From positions 1 through 14,114 of the forward strand of contig CALMMO010000122.1 of assembly GCA_937868455.1 (NCBI GenBank): DNA of 14,114 nt, read 5' to 3'. Positions 5,463-12,700 of this stretch are shown here, in pieces. The position numbers and the translations under genes are program-made. Within the stretch, counting starts at the first letter, position 1, and every line of letters starts with the position of its first letter. The notes beneath the pieces are model-generated. The model was not told the origin of the DNA, did not search any database, and saw only the letters and a program-made list of their open reading frames with translations. The DNA comes from an uncultured Marmoricola sp. GTDB taxonomy: Bacteria > Actinomycetota > Actinomycetes > Propionibacteriales > Nocardioidaceae.

Positions 5463-6383
5463 CTAGGAGTGGGTTGCTGCCACGACGTTCGTGAGCACCT
5501 CATCACGCTCGGCACACATCTGGTCCACCGAGCGCCCATCGACCGCCGTGGCGACACCAGCGACCAACAGCGCCACGACATCTTCGTTAAGCATCGGTGT
5601 GCCTAGATCTGCCCACCATGTGTTAAACGAGTCGGTGTAGCGCCGACAAAACTCAGCCAAGCCACCTTCATCAGCGCCAAGGTGGAACAAGGTGGTCGGA
5701 CCCATCACGGCCCACCGCAAACCGGGTCCAGACGAGACGGCTCGGTCTACATCTTCGACGCTTGCGACACCTTCGTTGACCAGGTGAATCGCTTCGCGCC
5801 ACAAGGCGGCTTGGAGTCGGTTGGCGACGTGGCCAGGCACCTCACGGCGTACTTCGATGGTGACCTTGCCAACCGATTCATAGAAGGCTCTCGCGCCTGC
5901 GACCACACCCGGGGATGTCAATTCGTTGCCCATCACCTCGACCAGCGGGATCAGGTGTGGCGGGTTAAAAGGGTGACCCAGCACAAAGCGAGAAGGGTCT
6001 TTCCACCCCGGTTGCAGTTGCGACAACGTCAGGCCAGAAGCCGATGATGCGACGATCGAATCCGGCGCGAGTGCAGGCTCGATGAGTGCATAGAGGTCAT
6101 GCTTGATCGGGATGCGCTCGGGCACACTTTCTTGCACAAAGACCGCCCCTGCCACGGTGTCGACGGGGTCAGCGCAGAACTCGACATCGAGGATTGCCCC
6201 CTTCATCAAGCCCAGGCGGTCCAGCACAGGCGCGGCTGACTCCCATGTGTGCGCAAAACGATCGGCGGTGGCTGGGTCAGGGTCAAAGATGGCCACGGAC
6301 TTGCCAGCAGCCCGAAACAACGCCGCCCAACTTCGCCCGATCAGCCCCCCGCCAAGCACTGCGACCTTCTCAGAACCCGACAT
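5463..6383 (-). CDS. lcdH: L-carnitine dehydrogenase-like 3-hydroxyacyl-CoA dehydrogenase family enzyme
   Basis: This 306-residue protein has an N-terminal NAD-binding fold with GGGLIG (11-16) and Asp34 in IFDPD. A C-terminal helical domain carries [15 protein letters not shown] (His137 as the catalytic histidine) and [13 protein letters not shown]. The segment [20 protein letters not shown] (218-236) is typical of the L-carnitine dehydrogenase/lambda-crystallin branch. Carnitine dehydrogenase oxidises L-carnitine to 3-dehydrocarnitine with NAD+. The BKACE gene immediately upstream would use that product. I chose the ATG at 6383 because GAAGGG (6393-6398) sits 9 nt before it; a GTG at 6392 is possible. 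The gene overlaps the end of the BKACE gene by 14 bp. No thioesterase domain is fused, unlike some rhizobial versions. L-gulonate dehydrogenase is the main alternative. Confidence 0.8.
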   Translation of the reverse strand: MSGSEKVAVLGGGLIGRSWAALFRAAGKSVAIFDPDPATADRFAHTWESAAPVLDRLGLMKGAILDVEFCADPVDTVAGAVFVQESVPERIPIKHDLYALIEPALAPDSIVASSASGLTLSQLQPGWKDPSRFVLGHPFNPPHLIPLVEVMGNELTSPGVVAGARAFYESVGKVTIEVRREVPGHVANRLQAALWREAIHLVNEGVASVEDVDRAVSSGPGLRWAVMGPTTLFHLGADEGGLAEFCRRYTDSFNTWWADLGTPMLNEDVVALLVAGVATAVDGRSVDQMCAERDEVLTNVVAATHS

Positions 6384-7299
6384 GTTCGGCACCCTTCAGC
6401 CCTAGACGCTCGCGTGCTTCTTGGGGAGTTGCCAGTTCGTAGCCCAACGCTTCGACGATGCCGCGAATCTTGCGCACCTGGGCCGCGTTGGTAACCGTGA
6501 GTTCGCCGGGGCCGAGATAGAGACTGTCTTCCATGCCCACACGAAGGTTGCCACCCAGCATCGCAGCCTGGGTCGCAAACGACATCTGGTGGCGACCGGC
6601 TGCAAGCACCGACCACTCGTAATCATCGCCAAACAGCTTGTCGGCAATGGTGTGCATGTGTTGCAGGTTGTCCAAATCAGCACCTACGCCACCAAGCACA
6701 CCGAACACCATCTGAACGAAGTACGGCGCCTGCACCCATCCCTGCTCGATCAACCAGGCCAGGTTGTAGAGGTGGCCAAGGTCGTAGCACTCGAACTCAA
6801 ACTTCGTGCCGTGCTCTTGGCCGAGTGTTTTCACGACGTACTCAATGTCGGCGAAGGTGTTCTTGAAGACGAAATCGCGTGTCATCTCTAAGAACTCTGG
6901 CTCCCACGGGTGCTTCCAAGAGGAGTACTTCTGCGCCATGGGGAAGATGCCAAAGTTGAGCGACCCGACGTTGAGTGACGCCATCTCGGGCGAGGTGGCC
7001 ACAGCAGCGCGCAGCCGCTCCTCTCGCGTCATGCCCAGTCCTCCCCCAGTGGAGACATTGAGCACGGCATCGCACTGGGCGGAGATGGCGGGCATGAACT
7101 CTGCAAAGAGTTCGGGGCGCGGATCAGGGCGCCCGGTCTCGGGGTTGCGCGCGTGCAAATGGATGATCGAGGCACCCGCTTGGGCGGCCTCAATCGAGGC
7201 GGCTGCAATCTCTTGCGGGGTGATCGGCAGGTGCTCAGACATCGTTGGGGTGTGAATGCCACCGGTGGGTGCGCAGGTCACGATGATCGGCTTGGGCAT
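6370..7299 (-). CDS. BKACE / DUF849 beta-keto acid cleavage enzyme (probable dehydrocarnitine cleavage)
   Basis: This 309-residue protein is full length for DUF849. It begins PKPIIVTCAPTGGIHTPTMS and has the zinc-binding IIHLHAR (His47, His49), then VLNVSTGGG, ASLNVGSLNFG, VQMVFGVLGGVGAD and VGMEDSLYLGPGE. The family condenses a beta-keto acid with acetyl-CoA and releases acetoacetate plus a new CoA ester. Next to a carnitine-dehydrogenase-like gene the likely substrate is 3-dehydrocarnitine, giving betainyl-CoA. The glycine after TG (PTGG) stands where 3-keto-5-aminohexanoate cleavage enzyme has a glutamate, which argues against that substrate. Its ATG shares one base with the oxygenase stop (TGATG); a GTG at 7302 is the alternative start. 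AAGGCGG lies just upstream. Confidence 0.88.
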   Translation of the reverse strand: MPKPIIVTCAPTGGIHTPTMSEHLPITPQEIAAASIEAAQAGASIIHLHARNPETGRPDPRPELFAEFMPAISAQCDAVLNVSTGGGLGMTREERLRAAVATSPEMASLNVGSLNFGIFPMAQKYSSWKHPWEPEFLEMTRDFVFKNTFADIEYVVKTLGQEHGTKFEFECYDLGHLYNLAWLIEQGWVQAPYFVQMVFGVLGGVGADLDNLQHMHTIADKLFGDDYEWSVLAAGRHQMSFATQAAMLGGNLRVGMEDSLYLGPGELTVTNAAQVRKIRGIVEALGYELATPQEARERLGLKGAEHVGF

Positions 7300-8426
7300 C
7301 ACTGCACCGCCTTGGCATAGGCATCTAGCAACAGGCCGTGAAAATGGTGCACACCGTGCTCAGAAAGTCCCGACCCTTCACTGTCGACCACGATCCGACC
7401 CTGATCGAAGGCGGGGGTGCGCATCCCTCGCTGCACGCTCTCAACGATGGTGATGTCTTGACGTTGGAGCACCTCATCGATGTATCTGGCAGCCTCAACT
7501 TCAGCCGGGGTGAGGTCGCTGGTCTCGAAGTAGAAGTCCCACGTCTCCGTGCACCGCTCGGAGCCATCAGGAAGCACCTGCAAGACCATGAAGTTGCCCC
7601 GGCCGGGATATCTCAACAAGCACGTGTTTGGCCACAGCCACCACACCGCATGGGTGGTGACTAACGCGTCAGAAACGTCATAGGCCGAGTTTTCCTGGTG
7701 CCCGGCGTCGGCAAAGTGGCTTGACCAAATCCCGTGGGTTTTCACCTCATAGGTGTCCATGTCAACGAGTTCCACGAATTCCCGGTGCGCTATGTGGCAG
7801 TGGTAGCACTCCAAGAAGTTGTCGATGACGTTCTTCCAGTTGCTGTTGATGGTGTAGCTGAACCGCTTCGCGTGAGTCAGGTTGGCGACGTCGGGCGCCC
7901 ACTGCTCAATCTCGGCGAGAAGGTCACCGGCCTGCACCTGCAACGGCTCAGCATCGGGGTTGAGGTTGACGTAGACAAACCCGCCAAACTCCTCGACCTG
8001 CACTTGGTCAAGACAGATCTCAGACTTGTCGAACGTGGGCATCGTGACGCGTCGAGCTGCCTTGAGCTTGCCACTGAGGTCGTAGGTCCACGCGTGGTAG
8101 GGACAAACCAAATTGCGAGTCACACCTTCGCCCTGAACGAGCGCGTGGGCACGGTGTTTGCAGACGTTGTAGAACGCCTTGAGGCCGCCTGATCGTTCGC
8201 GTACGACGACGATCGGCATGCCGGCGACTTCGGCACTGAGGTAACTGCCGGGTTTGGCCAGCTTCTCGACGTGACAGATCCATTGCCAGGTCTTGGCAAA
8301 GATGGCGGTGGTCTCCAACGTGGCCCAGGCTTGCTCGACGTACGCCGAGGAGCGAAGCGACATCGACTGACTTGGGTCGACGTGGTGACCCTGGCTGATC
8401 TGACGGACGTCCTCGGCAGTAATCAT
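7299..8426 (-). CDS. Rieske oxygenase alpha subunit of the quaternary-amine (betaine/carnitine) group
   Basis: This 375-residue protein has an N-terminal Rieske [2Fe-2S] domain with Cys89-x-His91 (CKHRAH) and Cys108-x2-His111 (CPYHAW). A catalytic domain follows: NWKNVIDNFLECYHCHIAH supplies iron ligands His209 and His214, with Asp324 (QRQDITIVESVQRG) as third ligand. Glu206 occupies the bridging position that is Asp in most Rieske dioxygenases and Glu in carnitine oxygenase CntA. The C-terminal GLSEHGVHHFHGLLLDAY resembles GbcA/CntA-type enzymes. Given its operon, demethylation of glycine betaine to dimethylglycine and formaldehyde is more likely than carnitine cleavage to trimethylamine. 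The reductase partner is not in the window. I chose the ATG at 8426; a longer frame runs through the operator. No Shine-Dalgarno is visible. Confidence 0.85.
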   Translation of the reverse strand: MITAEDVRQISQGHHVDPSQSMSLRSSAYVEQAWATLETTAIFAKTWQWICHVEKLAKPGSYLSAEVAGMPIVVVRERSGGLKAFYNVCKHRAHALVQGEGVTRNLVCPYHAWTYDLSGKLKAARRVTMPTFDKSEICLDQVQVEEFGGFVYVNLNPDAEPLQVQAGDLLAEIEQWAPDVANLTHAKRFSYTINSNWKNVIDNFLECYHCHIAHREFVELVDMDTYEVKTHGIWSSHFADAGHQENSAYDVSDALVTTHAVWWLWPNTCLLRYPGRGNFMVLQVLPDGSERCTETWDFYFETSDLTPAEVEAARYIDEVLQRQDITIVESVQRGMRTPAFDQGRIVVDSEGSGLSEHGVHHFHGLLLDAYAKAVQ

Positions 8427-8432
8427 TGCGGG

Positions 8433-8438
8433 AGCGTA
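8433..8438 (-). promoter_or_regulatory. Candidate -10 box of the Rieske operon
   Basis: On the minus strand TACGCT (TANNNT) is followed by exactly 6 nt before the ATG at 8426, the spacing expected for a leaderless transcript that begins at the start codon. The palindrome at 8445-8462 lies just upstream, about -19 to -36, so bound repressor would block the polymerase. Confidence 0.4.
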
Positions 8439-8444
8439 ATCAAA

Positions 8445-8462
8445 ATTGAACGATCGTTCAAT
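8445..8462. promoter_or_regulatory. 18-bp perfect palindrome, probable TetR operator of the Rieske operon
   Basis: ATTGAACGATCGTTCAAT is its own reverse complement over all 18 bases. It lies between the TetR-family gene and the oxygenase gene, and includes the TetR stop codon (8458-8460). Its size, symmetry and place in the promoter are typical of TetR/BetI operators. The half-site GAAC/GTTC recurs at 2545-2560 and 4671-4684, but there the spacer is 2 bp, against 4 bp here. Confidence 0.65.
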
Positions 8463-9024
8463 CCCTGAGTGCAATCGACTCACATTGGCGCACCGCGCGA
8501 TCGACCGCACGGTGATCGATGCCAATCAGCGCGCTGAGCCAAATCCCGTTTTGAATCACGTCAATGTCAGCGGCGCGATTGGCGCATTCGGCCTGACTCA
8601 AGTGCGGTCTGGCCCCGGCAATCAGCGCAACCAGCCCCTGTCGATATCTCTCCTGCGCCTCAGCATTGATGCGCGCAAACTCCTCGTTGGCCGTGGCTAG
8701 CGCCCACAACTGCAACCGCAAAGCCAGGTAGTGAGCGGTGAGGAACTCTGGCTTAGCCACCTTACCCAAGGCAACTTTGAGCTGGTCGACGGCCGGAAGA
8801 CTGGGATCTGGGGCCACGATGGCCAAGTCGTCATCCTCGATGCGGCGCAGCGCCGCGGCTATGAGCCCAACCTTGTCGACGTAGTGGTAGTTCACCAGCC
8901 CCAACGAAACGCCAGCTTCCCGTGCGACCGCGCGCATGCTGACCCCCGAAATGCCCTTGGTAGAGAGCAACTCCAGCACGGCGTCCAAGATCCTCACTTG
9001 GCGATCCGAGGAGTTGTCGCTCAC
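8458..9024 (-). CDS. TetR-family regulator, BetI-like
   Basis: This 188-residue protein has a TetR DNA-binding domain in residues 8-55: RILDAVLELLSTKGISGVSM, then the helix-turn-helix VAREAGVSLGLVNYHYVDKVGL. The C-terminal domain, with LALRLQLWALATANEEFARINAEAQERYRQGL and later IQNGIWLSALIG, resembles BetI, the choline-responsive repressor of betaine synthesis genes. It probably represses the downstream oxygenase-BKACE-dehydrogenase genes through 8445-8462; a ligand such as betaine, carnitine or a CoA ester is inferred. I chose the GTG at 9024 because TetR similarity begins directly after it. The longer ATG at 9069 would put the start inside the inverted repeat at 9058-9112. No strong Shine-Dalgarno precedes either. 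Confidence 0.82.
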   Translation of the reverse strand: MSDNSSDRQVRILDAVLELLSTKGISGVSMRAVAREAGVSLGLVNYHYVDKVGLIAAALRRIEDDDLAIVAPDPSLPAVDQLKVALGKVAKPEFLTAHYLALRLQLWALATANEEFARINAEAQERYRQGLVALIAGARPHLSQAECANRAADIDVIQNGIWLSALIGIDHRAVDRAVRQCESIALRD

Positions 9025-9057
9025 GAGTCGCGACGCTAGCAGCCCTGTTGCGCAACT

Positions 9058-9112
9058 CCGAGACGTCATACGAAACGAGCGTCATGGCGACCGAGTCGTA
9101 TGACGTCCTCGG
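9058..9112. promoter_or_regulatory. Large inverted repeat upstream of the TetR gene
   Basis: CCGAGACGTCATACGA (9058-9073) pairs with TCGTATGACGTC-c-CTCGG-type sequence at 9096-9112: 12 bp perfect (9062-9073 with 9096-9107), then four more pairs past a single bulged C. The 22-nt interior holds another CGTCAT. A 10-bp palindrome GTTGCGCAAC (9047-9056) adjoins it on the TetR side. It lies between the DUF1801 stop (9158) and the TetR start (9024), so it could be a terminator for the former or an autoregulatory operator for the latter. Confidence 0.5.
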
Positions 9113-9157
9113 GCGCAAGGAACGTACAGGCGCGACCTAGCCCCAGTGACAGACAAC

Positions 9158-9562
9158 TCAGTGTTCGGCCGTGCGCTCACGCCAAGCGCGCTCGACGACC
9201 TGACGCAACACACCAGCGTCGACATCGGCCAACTTCGTGATGTTGAGGCACATACGTCCGGTCGAGTGCTTCCCCAACTGGGCCAGCAACGGGTCGTCCT
9301 CCGCCTCGTGGGTCAACACATACAGCACCAGTTTCGTTGCCCGCGGCGAGAACGAGATCGCAGGCATGTCACCCTCAGTGCCACTGGCGTACCGGTAGTG
9401 CAGATGACCAAACCCGACGATCGAGGAGCCCCACATCACCGCAGGTTGCCCGGACAGCTCGCTCATCAGACTCACGAGCGACTCGGCATCGGCTCGGCGC
9501 ACGGGGTTCGCGACGCTTCCGAGGAAGTCGCTGACGGGGCGGCCTGTGGGCTTCGTTGGCAT
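9158..9562 (-). CDS. DUF1801 domain protein
   Basis: This 134-residue protein has DUF1801 (YdhG-like) features: an N-terminal VSDFLGSVANPVRRADAESLVSLMSELSG, then PAVMWGSSIVGFGHLHYRYASGTEGDMPAISFSPRATKLVLYV, and a C-terminal GKHSTGRMCLNITKLADVDAGVLRQVVERAW. In the family this is a small alpha/beta domain of unknown biochemical role, sometimes linked by context to metal handling, which is not shown here. The ATG at 9562 fits the family start; the ribosome-binding site is weak. The gene is divergent from the PLP-enzyme gene. It may be transcribed with the downstream TetR gene, unless the inverted repeat at 9058-9112 stops transcription. Confidence 0.8.
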   Translation of the reverse strand: MPTKPTGRPVSDFLGSVANPVRRADAESLVSLMSELSGQPAVMWGSSIVGFGHLHYRYASGTEGDMPAISFSPRATKLVLYVLTHEAEDDPLLAQLGKHSTGRMCLNITKLADVDAGVLRQVVERAWRERTAEH

Positions 9563-9823
9563 AGTCCATGATCGCGGAACTCACCCACGATGTCATCGAC
9601 TGACGGGCGATGACAGCTAGCAGTTGACTAGCGAGTTGATTAACAACTAGTCCTTCGAAGTACTCGATTCCAAACTCGCGCCTGCGGCCCGGCCACTTTC
9701 ATGTGCCCCAACAGGTGCGCGATTCCAGGTGCGATTCCACTCCCGGAAGATCACTCCTCCGGACGCCTCGTTGCACTGATCCCTAGACTCGGGGCCTGGT
9801 GATTCCAGCGAGATGAGGCAGCC
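9563..9823. other. Divergent intergenic region with clustered short repeats
   Basis: This 261-bp gap lies between two divergent genes. CTAGCAGTTGA (9617-9627) is followed directly by CTAGCGAGTTGA (9628-9639) and then the inverted TTAACAACTAG (9640-9650, sharing a T). The heptamer GATTCCA occurs four times, at 9666, 9721, 9733 and 9801; the middle two lie in the direct repeat AGGTGCG(CG)ATTCC (9713-9726, 9727-9738). I see no coding sequence here. The region probably holds the promoters and regulator sites of both genes. Confidence 0.5.
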
Positions 9824-10888
9824 GTGATCGACACCCCCGCAGTACTGATTGATCTGGGCCGCGTTGAGCACAATCTCGAAGAGATGGCTTCACTCGCGAC
9901 GGCCCGTGGCGTGGCTTTGCGGCCGCACATCAAGACGCACAAGTTGCCTCAACTAGCCCAGCGCCAACTCGATCTCGGCGCCGTAGGGCTCACTTGTGCC
10001 ACCTTGTCCGAGGCCGAAGTGATGGTCGAGCACACCTCAGTGCGCGACATCACCATCGCCTTTCCGATCCTGGGTGAGGCGAAACTTCGGCGCTTGGCTG
10101 CGTTGCGCGAGCGCGTCACTGTCAGGGTGGTCATCGACTCGGTCGAGGCCGCTGAGGCGCTGAGTTCTATTGGCACCCCCACCCCAGTGCCGGTTCTTCT
10201 CGAAGTCGACACTGGACTGCACCGCATGGGCACTCCCCCAGGGCTTGCCGCCGCACAGTTGGCCGAGCGCATCAGCAGGCGTCCCGGGGTGGATTTGATC
10301 GGGCTCTCTTCCCACGCGGGCCATGCCTACCGAGCACGCACGCCTCAGGAGTTGATGGAGTACGCCGTCGCCGAAGCCAACGACCTGACCGCCACCCTCG
10401 AGGCCTGCAAGCACCTCCCCCTGCGTGAGGTCAGCGTCGGCTCAACCCCGACGGCGCGAGCCTCGGCCGGGCTGCCTGGCATCACCGAAATCCGGCCAGG
10501 CACCTATGTGTTCAACGACGTCAACCACCTCCGAGTGGGGGTAGCGACACACGAGACCTGTGCCCTCACCGTCGCCACCACCGTCATTGGACGACCTGCT
10601 CCTGACCGAGTCGTAGTGGACGCCGGGGCCAAGGTGCTCGCGCTCGATGGCATGGGCACACCGGATTGGATCAACGTCATGGGTCGCCCCGACATGCATC
10701 CACAGTTCCTGAGCGAAGAGCATGGAGTGTTCGCCCTCGAACCTGGCGGCCCCAGCCCCGAGATCGGCGAACAACTCCGACTGATCCCCTGTCATTGCTG
10801 CACCGTGATCAACCTGGCCGACACCGTGCACGTGACCACTGGTGGAAAGGTGATCGATGAGTGGCAAGTGATGGCCAGGACGCGCTAG
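9824..10888 (+). CDS. D-threonine aldolase / D-serine dehydratase-type PLP enzyme
   Basis: This 354-residue protein has the fold-type III (alanine-racemase-like) layout. It begins DTPAVLIDLGRVEHNLEEM, then RPHIKTHK with Lys37 as the probable PLP Schiff-base lysine. GLSSHAGHAY lies in the barrel, and a C-terminal beta domain has IPCHCCTVINL, where His324 and Cys326 match the H-x-C metal site of the metal-dependent D-threonine aldolase/D-serine dehydratase family. Family reactions are cleavage of D-threonine-type beta-hydroxy D-amino acids to glycine and an aldehyde, or dehydration of D-serine to pyruvate; sequence alone does not decide. The GTG at 9824 follows GAGG by a few bases and fits the family start. 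It ends 6 bp from the convergent permease gene. No transporter or regulator for D-amino acids is adjacent. Confidence 0.82.
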   Translation: MIDTPAVLIDLGRVEHNLEEMASLATARGVALRPHIKTHKLPQLAQRQLDLGAVGLTCATLSEAEVMVEHTSVRDITIAFPILGEAKLRRLAALRERVTVRVVIDSVEAAEALSSIGTPTPVPVLLEVDTGLHRMGTPPGLAAAQLAERISRRPGVDLIGLSSHAGHAYRARTPQELMEYAVAEANDLTATLEACKHLPLREVSVGSTPTARASAGLPGITEIRPGTYVFNDVNHLRVGVATHETCALTVATTVIGRPAPDRVVVDAGAKVLALDGMGTPDWINVMGRPDMHPQFLSEEHGVFALEPGGPSPEIGEQLRLIPCHCCTVINLADTVHVTTGGKVIDEWQVMARTR

Positions 10889-10894
10889 CTGAAT

Positions 10895-11770
10895 CTACTT
10901 CCCAAACCCATCGGTGAGCCCACGCAGGAAGTGTCGCTGGCCGATGAGGAACAGCACGATCATCGGCAGCGCTGCCATGGTGAGCCCAGCAAATTGCACC
11001 GGCCAATCGGTGAGCAGTCGGCTTTGCATGTCGACCAGACCAACGGGAAGGGTCTTGTTTTCACGGGTGGAGATGAAGACCAGCGCAAAGACGAATTCGT
11101 TCCAGGCAAACAGTGCTTGGAGCAGGGCCGCAGAGACCAGGATCGGCCGACATAAAGGCAAGATCACGTGCCAGAAGATCTGCCAGTGGGTGGCACCGTC
11201 AATGTAGGCGGCCTCATCGATCGAGACTGGCATATCGACCATGTAAGCCCGGATCAAGAAGGTTGTGAACGGGATTCGGAACGCCGTGTAGAGCACGATG
11301 AGCGCCCACAGAGTGTCGTAAATGTGAAGGTCTTGGAGCAGGCCAAACAGCGGGATCAGAGCCACAGTGGGAGCCATCATCAAACCACCAAGAATCACCC
11401 CGGTTGCCAGGTTTGAGAACGGCACCTTCACTCGCACCAGGCCAAATGCCGCCCAGGCGCTTATCAGCGTCGTTGTCACGATCGAGCCGGCCGTCACGAT
11501 GATGCTGTTGACGAAGTAGCTGATCACTCCGGCATTGCCAGCCCTGACGAAGTTGTCCCAGCGCAATTCGGTAGGCAACGACCAGGGGCTAGAGAAGATC
11601 TCACGGTTGGTTTTGAACCCCGAGAAGACCATCCATAACAGCGGATAGACCACGGCCACTGCGAGCGCCGCCAAGACGATCACCATCACAGTGCGCAGCG
11701 CCACCAACCGCACCAGGGCCAGCCCTGTGGTCGAGCGGGGATTGGGAGCGAGCCCGACGACGCCGTTCAC
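10895..11770 (-). CDS. CUT1 ABC transporter permease, MalG-like
   Basis: This 291-residue protein has about six membrane segments, the first at residues 25-50 and the last at 262-279. The ABC permease EAA loop lies at 186-205 (DEAAYIDGATHWQIFWHVIL), where it docks on the ATPase. PELRWDNFVRAGN-like sequence after the first segment, and the C-terminal FLRGLTDGFGK, are typical of the second (MalG) subunit of carbohydrate uptake-1 importers. The GTG start overlaps the stop of the preceding permease gene by 4 bp (GTGA), so the two are translationally coupled. It works as a pair with the MalF-like subunit in the cytoplasmic membrane. The sugar cannot be told from sequence. Confidence 0.9.
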   Translation of the reverse strand: MNGVVGLAPNPRSTTGLALVRLVALRTVMVIVLAALAVAVVYPLLWMVFSGFKTNREIFSSPWSLPTELRWDNFVRAGNAGVISYFVNSIIVTAGSIVTTTLISAWAAFGLVRVKVPFSNLATGVILGGLMMAPTVALIPLFGLLQDLHIYDTLWALIVLYTAFRIPFTTFLIRAYMVDMPVSIDEAAYIDGATHWQIFWHVILPLCRPILVSAALLQALFAWNEFVFALVFISTRENKTLPVGLVDMQSRLLTDWPVQFAGLTMAALPMIVLFLIGQRHFLRGLTDGFGK

Positions 11771-12657
11771 ATCTCCACCCGCCGACGTTGCGAATAGACC
11801 AACTGGATGATCGCGAAGACCACCGTCAGCACGAAAATCACAGTTGCGATAGCCGCGGCATACCCCATGTCATCGATCAAGAATGCATTGCGATACATCC
11901 AGGTGCCCAACACTTGGCTGGAGTCGGCTGGCCCACCGTTGGTCATCACGACGACCTCGTTGAACAGCAAGAACGCCCCCGAGACGGTGAGAATGATCAA
12001 GAGCGTGGTCATCTCGCGCACCATCGGCACCGTGATGGTGAAGAACGACCTAACTGGACCCGCTCCATCGACACGTGCGGCTTCATACAACTCCGTGGGA
12101 ATTCGTTGTATGGCGACGCTGAAGAGCACGGCTGTGTAGCCAAAACTCTGCCATTGAGACATCGCGATGATGCTCCAAATGGCGGTGGCCTGTTCACCGA
12201 GCCACGAGTGCTGCCAGCCGTCCAGCCCTACAAAATCGAGGAGACGGTTGAGCAAGCCGAAGCGTGGGTTGTAGATGAATGCGAAGAGCAAGCCAGCCAC
12301 CGTGATCGAGATGACTGAAGGAATGAAATAGATGGATCGCAAGATGCTGCGAAGGCGCGGACGCACAAACTCCTCGAGTATCGCGGCGAGGACGAGCGAA
12401 AGCGCCACTTGAACTATGAGAGACACTGCGGCGTACCACACGTTGTTGAGCAAGGCTCGCCAAAAGATGTCGTCTTGAGCCATCGACTGGTAGTTCTGCA
12501 AACCCACAAACTCGGGTGCACTGCTAAACGCGCTCCAGGAGAAGAACGACAACCAGATGTTGTCGATGATCGGGTAGTAGACGAAAACACCGAGCAAGAC
12601 CAACGCAGGCATCACCCACGAAATCGAATAGAAGCGGCGACGCCGCACGGTGTTCAT
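11767..12657 (-). CDS. CUT1 ABC transporter permease, MalF-like
   Basis: This 296-residue protein has six predicted membrane segments. It starts with a basic cytoplasmic N-terminus (NTVRRRRFY) and a first helix at about residues 13-31. The EAA loop is at 191-213 (YEAARVDGAGPVRSFFTITV). FVGLQNYQSMAQDDIFWRALLNNVWY is the usual periplasmic-side sequence before the permease core in this family. It forms the membrane channel with the MalG-like subunit. A very strong ribosome-binding site, GGAGGAGC, precedes the ATG at 12657. The gene follows the solute-binding lipoprotein gene after an 89-bp gap that holds a strong hairpin (12701-12737). Confidence 0.9.
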   Translation of the reverse strand: MNTVRRRRFYSISWVMPALVLLGVFVYYPIIDNIWLSFFSWSAFSSAPEFVGLQNYQSMAQDDIFWRALLNNVWYAAVSLIVQVALSLVLAAILEEFVRPRLRSILRSIYFIPSVISITVAGLLFAFIYNPRFGLLNRLLDFVGLDGWQHSWLGEQATAIWSIIAMSQWQSFGYTAVLFSVAIQRIPTELYEAARVDGAGPVRSFFTITVPMVREMTTLLIILTVSGAFLLFNEVVVMTNGGPADSSQVLGTWMYRNAFLIDDMGYAAAIATVIFVLTVVFAIIQLVYSQRRRVEM

Positions 12658-12700
12658 TGCTCCTCCGAAGATGCTCTGACTACGACCTTAAGCTCCGGCT

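Noticed and set aside
5459..5470. 12-bp palindrome ACTCCTAGGAGT between the convergent SDR and carnitine-dehydrogenase-like genes
   Set aside because: It has no loop to form a hairpin and holds the stop codon of the minus-strand gene. It is too short and lies away from any promoter, so I do not call it an operator or terminator.
7299..8426. Rieske enzyme as CntA (carnitine to trimethylamine)
   Set aside because: The bridging glutamate fits, but the operon partners oxidise and cleave carnitine by another route and no CntB-type reductase is adjacent. I kept the broader quaternary-amine oxygenase call.
9025..9069. N-terminal extension of the TetR regulator to the ATG at 9069
   Set aside because: The extra residues do not resemble the family, and the ATG lies in one arm of the inverted repeat. 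GTG 9024 directly precedes the conserved domain.
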